Source: Triglochin maritima | Taxonomy: Eukaryota > Streptophyta > Magnoliopsida > Alismatales > Juncaginaceae | Length of the DNA stretch: 64,000 nucleotides | Direction: 5' to 3' | Assembly: GCA_963682175.1 (NCBI GenBank) | Contig: OY821774.1 | Span: 38,950,201 to 39,014,200, forward strand | Shown here: piece after piece, positions 57,073 through 64,000 of the stretch | Position numbering within the stretch: the stretch's first letter is position 1 | Layout: every line of letters starts with the position of its first letter | Notes under the pieces: model-generated | Told to the model about the DNA's origin: nothing | Databases searched by the model: none | Seen by the model: the letters and a program-made list of their open reading frames with translations, nothing else | Made by a program: the position numbers and the translations under genes

Positions 57073-60000
57073 CCCACTTTTTAGGTTCCCATTTTCTGTC
57101 TTTTGACAAATGAAGATGGGAACTTCTGTTTGTACATAGTTATTTTCAAAAAAAAAGAAAAAGAAAAAAAGAAACAAAAAGTACAATAAAAGACTCCTTC
57201 AGTGAGCATCGATTGTTGTGGGCTCCAACCTTTGTGTATTTGGGCCCCAATTCTTTCACGTATTTGTCTCCCTTCTTTAGCATCTCACAGGTTTTGAGGG
57301 AATTCGGGTTTGTGTCCATCAACATGACCTTGCACTTCCCTTTCTATTTCACGTTGGTGAGATCTCTTCTGTTTCATTGCATAATTCCATGTAGTATCCT
57401 GCTCGCATTCATTGAGGACAATGCATGAAGTAGGTGTGGGGGGGTGTTTTACGTGTGTACATATTCGAGTCTTTTCTTTTGATTTTGTTTTCTTTTGTTT
57501 GCATTGTTAGGGTCATGTTAGTGTGCTGCATTTAATATCGATATATCTGCTTGCCATGATCCTTGGGTGACTTGTCTTCTTTTGCTTGCCTAGTGCTTCA
57601 AAATTTTCACATTTCTTTCAAAATATTCATGTGTTTGCGAAAGAAAATGTTTTGTGGGTTTTGTGTGTGTTTAGCATGTGCAAAACCATTGAGAGACAAA
57701 GTAAAAAGAAAGCTCCCAAAATTGTCTTGAACTTGATGCATTAGGATATCTAGTACTGTGGCTTTAGGATTTATCGAGTCGTTAGGATGCACCCCAGTTT
57801 TCCTTTGGGGGTGAGTAATCATAGGGTTTTAGTGCTCAAACATTTAAAGAAGTCCACCCTGAACCTAGTGAGTCAATAATTCGTGTTCGTTAACTTAAGG
57901 AAGTTTGTTGTAGTCAAGGACCCTTTAAATCTTGTTGTGAGACATTAAGTGTAGGGGTTTTGGTTCATGTGTAGATAAGAAATAAGTGAGTAGATGTTCT
58001 CTCTTCTCGCACGGCTCCTATCACTCGGGAAAGTAGGTCTGAGGGGACTTTGTGCCTGGTGCTCTCGAGTCATCTGACTTGGGATGCGCCGACCGAACTC
58101 CCGTTACACGGGTGGTAGGGATTGCCCAATGTGGAGATTTGGGGAAAGGTGTACGTGATAGTGTAAGTCCTCATGGGCAATGATGCACGAAACCTGACCC
58201 TGGGAGAATGAAGCTCCAACTAATAAAAAGAAAAGGAAAAAAAATTGATGAGAAAAGAAAGAAAAAGAAAAAAAAATGCGAATAAGAACCTTAATGGACT
58301 TTACACATTATATCACTTGAGGATGTTGAGGTTGTCCACGTCTTTCACTTAATTCCTTATTTAACTTGCACGAATGGTTTATTAGGCTAGGTGTGGACTG
58401 ATTACCTATATAGAGTCGGCCCATAAGATTACCGCGTCCATTGATCGACAAAAATTTGTCCAACGAGTCGAGGTCTAGACTGAATAATGCATCTTGTTCG
58501 GATTTTGTGGGTATATCCGCAGAAAACCCTCAGGAGACAACACTCCTCCTCCTTGGCAACAAGGAGGTTTAACGGCTTGTTGCACGTGCTAAGTGCAACC
58601 GTGATTCCTACGAAAGTGAGTTAGGATTTCTTGTTTTTCTCGTATGCTTTTTCTCTTTCTTTGTTTTGCTTGGGACTAGCAAAAACTTAGGTGTGGGGGT
58701 ATTTGATTGACATCATTTCATGCTCATATTTGTATCTTATATCCATTATCTTACACCTAAGCAATGCTACGTGACGAGTTTTATGTTTAGTTTTCAGTAA
58801 TAAAGAGGTTTGAAGAGAAGAGCCATGAAAGGACCCAAAAGCAGGAAAAAGGACTTAATTGTGAGACCTGAGGACCAAGATGCAAGGGAGACGGACCTGA
58901 ACGTAAGACAGAAGGACCTAAGAGCAAAAACAGGAAACTTCACACCTTCATGGGGAGTATTTTGTCAATTCGATTCGGGTCGGAGCTCCAACAAACCAAG
59001 TAAATGCATCCAAGACCAACAAATCCATCAAGCAAAGCCCAAAACCAAAAGAAACGCGATCTGAAGTTTATAGACCGCCAATTGGCGGTCTTGGACCGCT
59101 AATTGGCGGTCCATATGGCCCCAGATCCGCTAAACTTTCTCCTGGACTTGTATTATCATGTGTTTAGGCTATTTTTGGTATTGGTTTAGTCCCACATCGG
59201 GGGATTGTCCCGGATTAGCTTTTTCCATGCTTATAAATAGAACTCTTCACCTTCCATTGTAATTACTCATTGCTTGGTGGCATTCTCTCTACTAAGGAGT
59301 GAGCCTTGAAGCAAAAACTCAAGGTGGAGAAGAATGCTACCTTCAATGTGAGTCATTTCTTAATAAAATAATTCTTCTAGTTTCTTTTAATCTTGTCTTT
59401 TAATTTGTGCATGTTTGTTTAGTCCTTCCTTTCCTTTTATGCTTCTTTATTTCTTGCTTGATTAGTGTAGTTTTATTTCAGTAGAATGCTTCATTTTGTT
59501 AGAGTAGTTAGTTTAAATATGTGTGAGTAGTTCCATCCCCATTTGGGGGGTGGAGAAATATGTGATATAATCATGTAGTGTATTAAGTGTGTGTTATCTT
59601 TATCCCTTGAGCTTTATATGATTTCCATAACCATCTAATGGGTTTTCACTCTTATCTTTGATATGCTAATGCTCTTGAATGAAGCTTAGCTTATGCTTTG
59701 ATTAGTGGACCTATTTTATGGGGAATGATAAGGTTAGGATATGGATGAAGTTAATATTGGAAACACAATTTGTAGTGTATGTGCTCTTGTTGCCTTTACC
59801 TTAGCTAATGTCTTGTATGTTTTAATGATGTAGTCTTATCTTAATTCATGTGGAGGCATAGTAGGGTCTAGTCTTTATACTTGAGTTCATGTAGTTTCAT
59901 TCCAATTATTGTCTTGTATGGTTTAATGATGTAGTCTTATCTTAATTCATGTGGAGGCAAAGTTGGATGTAGTTTTATGATTTCATGCACTACATGTTGT

Positions 60001-60267
60001 GAGGAGCTTAATGAACACACACACACACACACTTCTTTATGTTACATTATTTCTCTACCCCCTATGAGGCTTAGTTTTATTGCTTATCTTCATTTCCTTT
60101 TCGCACCTTAGTGTAGTTTAGTGTAACCAACCTTTCTCTCCTTCTTTTTTCCTCTCGCCTTCGAACAAACCAAGCGTCGACACACCTCCCAGTGGACGAC
60201 CCCGTATTTGCCACCGCTTTAACGCGGCCGTGCACTTGCGGTTAATATAAAACGATCAATCAACAGT

Positions 60268-60873
60268 GTTGATAAAATGTTGGAGATATTCAAGATAGTG
60301 AATGTCAAAATCCCTTTGTTAGACATGATTCAACAAATACCTCCCTGAGCAAAATTCCTGAAGGATCTTTGTACGAATAAGAGGAAAACAAATGTCTCTA
60401 GCAAAGCCTTTTTGTCAGGTAATGTGTGCTCGATCATTTCGAACCCAACATACGTAAAATTGAAGGACCCAAGAAGTCCAACAATTTCATGTGTCATTAG
60501 GGAAACTCGCATTAATAATGTCTTGCTAGATCTAGGGTCGGTGGTTAACCTCTTACCAGCTTCTCTGTATCAACGATTAAGCCTAGGCGAGCTCAAGCCT
60601 ACGAAAACAACTTTACAGTTGGCTGATCGTTCGATCAAAGTCCGGATGGGGGTTATTGAAGATGTCCTAATCAAGGTCGGTGATTTCATATTTCTTGTTG
60701 ACTTCGTCGTCCTTGAGACTGAACCAATCCAAAATACCCACTCTCAGATTCCATTGATTTTGGGTAGACCTTTTCTGGTGACGTCAAATGCCTTAATCAA
60801 TTGTCGAACTGGACTCATGAAATTATCGTTCGGGAACTTGACCGCAACATTCCATGTGTTCAATATGGCGAGG
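60268..60873 (+). pseudogene. Protease region of element A, frame retained (copy 3)
   Basis: Here the AAA at 60786-60788 is intact, so the frame continues through ALINCRTGLMKLSFGNLTAT to FNMAR, where solo LTR C supplies a TGA. The active-site Asp codon is at 60529. The upstream in-frame TGA, between IQQIPP and AKFLKDLC, is still present, so it is not functional. CTNKRK here is closer to the family pattern than CTTKSK in copies 1 and 2. Confidence 0.87.
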
Positions 60874-62422
60874 TGATTGATATCATATCACGCATATATT
60901 TGTGTCTTATATCTATTATCTTGAACATAAACAATGCTACATAACGAGTTTTATGTTTGAGTTTCAGGAATAAACAGGATTGAGGAGAAGAGGCATAAAA
61001 GGACCTAAAAGCAAGAAAAAGGACTAAGTTGAAAGACTTATGGACTAAGATGCACAAGAGAGGGACCCAAATGTAAAACCAAAGGGCCATTGAGAAAATG
61101 AAGGAAATCCACACCATCATGAGGAGTATTTTGGCAATTCGATTCGGGCCTGAGCTCCAACAACCAACTTGGACGCATCACCCATGAAGAAATCGAGCCA
61201 GACAACCACACACCAAAACCTGACCCGATCCAAAGCATATAGACCACTGATTGGTGGTATGTTTTGCCCCAGACCCGATAAGTTTTAGTCAGGTCATGTA
61301 TTAGGGTGTTTGATGTCTATTTTTGGTGGTGCATTAGTCCCATATCGGGGGATTGTCCCCGATTGCCTTTTTCTATGGCTATAAATAGAAATCCTCCTCC
61401 TCCCTTGTATTCTACCCATTTCTTGGTGGCATTCTCTCTACTTGGAGTAAAAGCCTTGAAGCAAAAACTCAAGGTGGAGAAGAATGTCACTTGTAATGTG
61501 AGTCATGTTAATAAAATATTTTTTCTTAGTTTCTTTTAATATTGTCTTGTCTTTTGATTCTTGCATGCTTTTTTAGTTTAATTTCCTTTCATTTAGCTTC
61601 TTTAATATTTCTTGTTTTCTTAGTTTAATTTTTTTCATTATAATGTTTCATTTTGTTAATGTAGTTAATGTAATGATTAGTAAGTAGTTTCATCCCCACT
61701 TGGGGGTGGAGAAATATGTGATGTGATTATGTGATGTATTAGGTGTGTGTTATCGTAATCCTTTGAAACTAAAATGATTTCCATAACCATCTAATGAGAT
61801 TTCACTCTTGTCTTTGATATGCTAATGCTCTTAAATGAAGCTTAGCATATGCTTAGACTAGTGGTCCTATTTTATGGGGAATGATGAGGTGAGGATATGA
61901 ATGGAATTAATAAAGGAAACATGACTTGTAGTTGCATGTACTCTTGTTGCCCTTACCTTGGTTGCTGTCTTGTATGTTTTAATGATATTATGTTATCTTA
62001 TTTCAGGTGGAGGCATAGTGGGGTTTGGTCTTTATACATGAGTTACATTTAGCTTCATTCCAATTAATTGTCTTGTATCTTTTAATGATATTGTATTATC
62101 TTATTTCATGTGTAGGCAAAGTTGGATTTAGTTTTATGATTCTCATGCACTACATGTTGTGATGAGCATAATTGAATACACACACACACATATCTTTGTA
62201 TTCACATTCTTTCTCTACCCTCTATGGGCTTTAGTTTTATTGCTTATCTTCCATTTTCTTTTGCATTTTAGTGTAGTTTCGATCATAACTCCTTTCTCTC
62301 CTTTCTTTCCCACTCACCTTCGAACTAACCAAAGTCGACACACCTCCCTGTGGATCGACCCGTATTTGCCACCGCTTCAACGTGGCCATGCACTTGCGGT
62401 TATAACCAAAGTCGACATCTTT
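60874..62422 (+). mobile_element. Solo LTR C (copy 3)
   Basis: Flanked by CGAGG at 60869-60873 and 62423-62427. It is slightly shorter than the other two copies, mainly through the (AC)n tract and a T run. Confidence 0.82.
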
Positions 62423-62427
62423 CGAGG

Positions 62428-63725
62428 ACCCCATGGAAATTAATCTTATCCGGGACATGGAAGAAGAAATAGAAGAAGAGTACCCCTTATTCATGAAAAT
62501 CCAAATGCTTACACCATGGATGATTTCGATCATGAAGAGGATGGGGGCGAGTTGAGAAATGATGTGCATGCAATTCAGTACATGCGAGCTCCTCCTATCT
62601 TACTTCTCAAGCTAGATATCATGCCTCGCCTTGAGGAGCCACCCACAGTTGAGCTTAAAGAACTCCCTAAGGACTGAAACACGTTTTTCTTGGCCCTGAT
62701 AGGTAACTTTTGGTGATTATTTCATTAACGTTGACTGGTGATCAAGAAGAACGTCTGATTTGAGTCCTAAAGGAGCACAAATCAGCCATTGGGTGGTCCT
62801 TGAAGGACATTAAAGGGATAAGTCCCAACGTCGTGCAACACCACATTTTTATGGTGGATGAGGCACGACCACATCGTGACCCACAGAGGCGTTTAAATCC
62901 AGCCATAACAGAAGTAGTTAAGAAAGGGATCATCAAATGTTTAGATCATGGCATCATTTTTCCTATTTCGGACAGTGTTTGGGTAAGTCCTGTCCAGGTT
63001 GTGCCCAAGAAGTCGGGTATCACTATTGTCTAGAATGACAGCAATGAGCTTGTACCCACATGCCTTCAAACTGGGTGGCGAGTTTGCATTGACTATAGGA
63101 AGTTGAACGCAGTCACGCGTAAGGACCACTTACCTCTACCTTTCATCGACCAGATGTTGGAGAGACTCGCAGGGCACGCCTATTACTGTTTCCTTGATGG
63201 TTATTCGGGGTACAATAAAATCCCAGTTGCCCATGAAGACCATGAGAAAACCACGTTCACCTGTCCTTTTGGGACATTTGCTTAAAGACATATGCCTTTC
63301 GGACTATGCAATGCACCGGCAACATTCCAACGTTGCATGTTGAGTATTTTTTCTGATATGGTCGAGAACTTCCTTGAGATTTTCACGAATGATTTCTCGG
63401 TTCATGGCACCTCCTTTGATGAGTGCTTGCACCACCTGAGCCTTGTTATCAATAGGTGTTCGGAAACAAACTTAGCCCTTAATTGGGAAAAGTGTCATTT
63501 CATTTTTACAAAAGGCATCGTATTGGGTCACGTGGTATCTCGTGATGGTATCGAGGTTGATTGGGCAAAGATTGAGCTTATTTCTAAGCTTCCGCCATCC
63601 ACCTTGGTAAAACAAATCCGGTCATTCCTTGGACACGCTGGTTTTTACTAGCAGTTTATTAAGGATTTCAGCAAGATAGCTCGCCCCTTGACGAGCTTGC
63701 TTGCTAAAGGTACCACTTTTGAGTT
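62428..63725 (+). pseudogene. Pol (reverse transcriptase) of element A, inactivated
   Basis: From 62749 to about 63720 one frame carries the Athila/Tat reverse transcriptase: AIGWSLKDIKGISP, RRLNPAITEVVKKGI, WVSPVQVVPKKSG, WRVCIDYRKLNAVTRKDH, FLDGYSGYNKIPVA, FTCPFGTFA, MPFGLCNAPATFQRCM, LNWEKCHF and RSFLGHAGFY. There are no frameshifts in this stretch but four in-frame stops (62761, 63031, 63283, 63649). The catalytic site reads FTNDFSV, with Asn (63388-63390) where the first Asp of the catalytic pair is expected. Upstream, 62428-62748 is more degraded. The enzyme would copy element RNA to DNA in the cytoplasmic particle. It is clearly dead, and it is truncated by LTR D. Confidence 0.92.
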
Positions 63726-64000
63726 GCTCCGGATTAGCGGTCTGGGACCGCTGATTGGTGGTCAGGGTTGCTTGCCAATTAGCGGTCTGGGACCGCTGAT
63801 TGGTGGTCCGGGTTGCTCCGGATCCACTAAGATTTCTTTGGGTCATGTATTAGAGTTTATGTAGTCTATTTCTGGTATATGTTTAGTTCCATACCGGGGG
63901 ATTGTCCCAGATTACCTTTTTCTATGGCTATAAATAGAACTCATCACCTTCTATTGTAATGACCAATTGCTTGGTGGCATTCTCTCTACTTGGAGCAAAA
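63726..64000 (+). repeat. Truncated LTR D of a related gypsy element, runs off the window
   Basis: Starts inside U3, lacking the first several hundred bases of a full LTR, directly after the pol fragment. It has two tandem 45-bp units (from 63733 and 63778), each with a TTAGCGGTCTGGGACCGCTGA-like palindromic core (split by its centre). It then has the box GTTCCATACCG (63886-63896), 32 nt, and TATAAATAG (63929). It is too different from LTR A to be its simple partner, so a deletion or a separate insertion is likely. Confidence 0.75.

Larger units (their letters stand above)
52875..60262 (+). mobile_element. Non-autonomous LTR retrotransposon B (copy 3)
   Basis: LTRs at 52875-54429 and 58704-60262; ACAGT duplication at 52870-52874 and 60263-60267. 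A few sites in its LTRs match the other LTR type rather than their positional counterpart, which may be small gene-conversion tracts or parallel change. Confidence 0.93.
43999..62822. repeat. 18.8-kb tandem unit, copy 3 of 3
   Basis: An 18,824-bp unit, after which sequence continues through TCC (62823-62825) into the natural continuation of A's pol instead of CACTA sequence. It is the most divergent unit in its right part, with dozens of substitutions and several 1-3 bp indels against copies 1 and 2. It keeps the protease frame that the others lost. Confidence 0.97.
48577..63725 (+). mobile_element. Gypsy element A with nested B and C, extending into reverse transcriptase (copy 3)
   Basis: 5' LTR 48577-49976, gag 51053-52869, protease 60268-60873, pol 62428-63725. 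This is the only copy that continues past the repeat boundary into reverse transcriptase and so represents the original locus on the right. It ends abruptly where a different LTR fragment (D) begins; RNase H, integrase and A's own 3' LTR are not seen. Confidence 0.88.

Noticed and set aside
6346..62822. Centromeric or telomeric satellite array
   Set aside because: Three units of about 18.8 kb made of identifiable transposons; no short monomer satellite or telomere motif.

Overview
The window is nuclear DNA of a flowering plant made almost entirely of nested, decayed transposable elements. I see no intact host gene, no tRNA or rRNA gene and no prokaryotic features. The evidence is a CACTA (En/Spm) transposon with a TNP2-type transposase, Athila/Tat-like Ty3/gypsy elements with tRNA-Asp-type primer binding sites, a Ty1/copia fragment with an initiator-Met-type primer binding site, and long AT-rich stretches without genes. 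The species cannot be named from the sequence.

Left flank (1-6345). Two GC-rich hairpin-forming inverted-repeat arrays (76-266 and 694-930) are followed by a minus-strand gene fragment resembling the U-box ubiquitin ligase CHIP (1569-1885) and the right terminus of a CACTA-type element ending at 2733. That terminus interrupts the gag of a minus-strand copia element (178-bp LTR at 3141-3318). After about 1.7 kb of mostly unassigned DNA comes the left end (4985) of a second CACTA element.

Tandem triplication (6346-62822). A block of about 18.83 kb is present three times head to tail: 6346-25171, 25172-43998 and 43999-62822. Each unit holds, in order: a CACTA body with a broken TNP2 transposase and its right end; the 5' LTR, leader and gag of gypsy element A; element B inserted in A (7.39 kb, two LTRs, 5-bp target duplication ACAGT, only a partial gag and no pol); the protease of A; solo LTR C (target duplication CGAGG); and the beginning of A's pol. 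The unit junction joins A's pol to the CACTA element at a shared TCC. Only the first unit keeps the CACTA left end, and only the third continues into A's reverse transcriptase (62823-63725). A different, truncated LTR (D) then runs off the window.

History. Variant sites show that the middle unit is a mosaic: its left part matches unit 3 and its right part matches unit 1, with one switch between positions equivalent to 8727 and 11061. This is what unequal crossing over in a two-copy array would give. Element B's two LTRs differ from each other (about twenty substitutions by eye) more than the units do, so the nest formed first and was amplified later.

Across four LTR subtypes the promoter has a constant layout: a GTCCCACATCG-like box, exactly 32 nt, then TATAAATAG. 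This resembles the upstream sequence element plus TATA box of plant Pol II snRNA genes. Versions of an 18-bp palindrome, GACCGCCAATTGGCGGTC, recur upstream of it and in the retroelement leaders.
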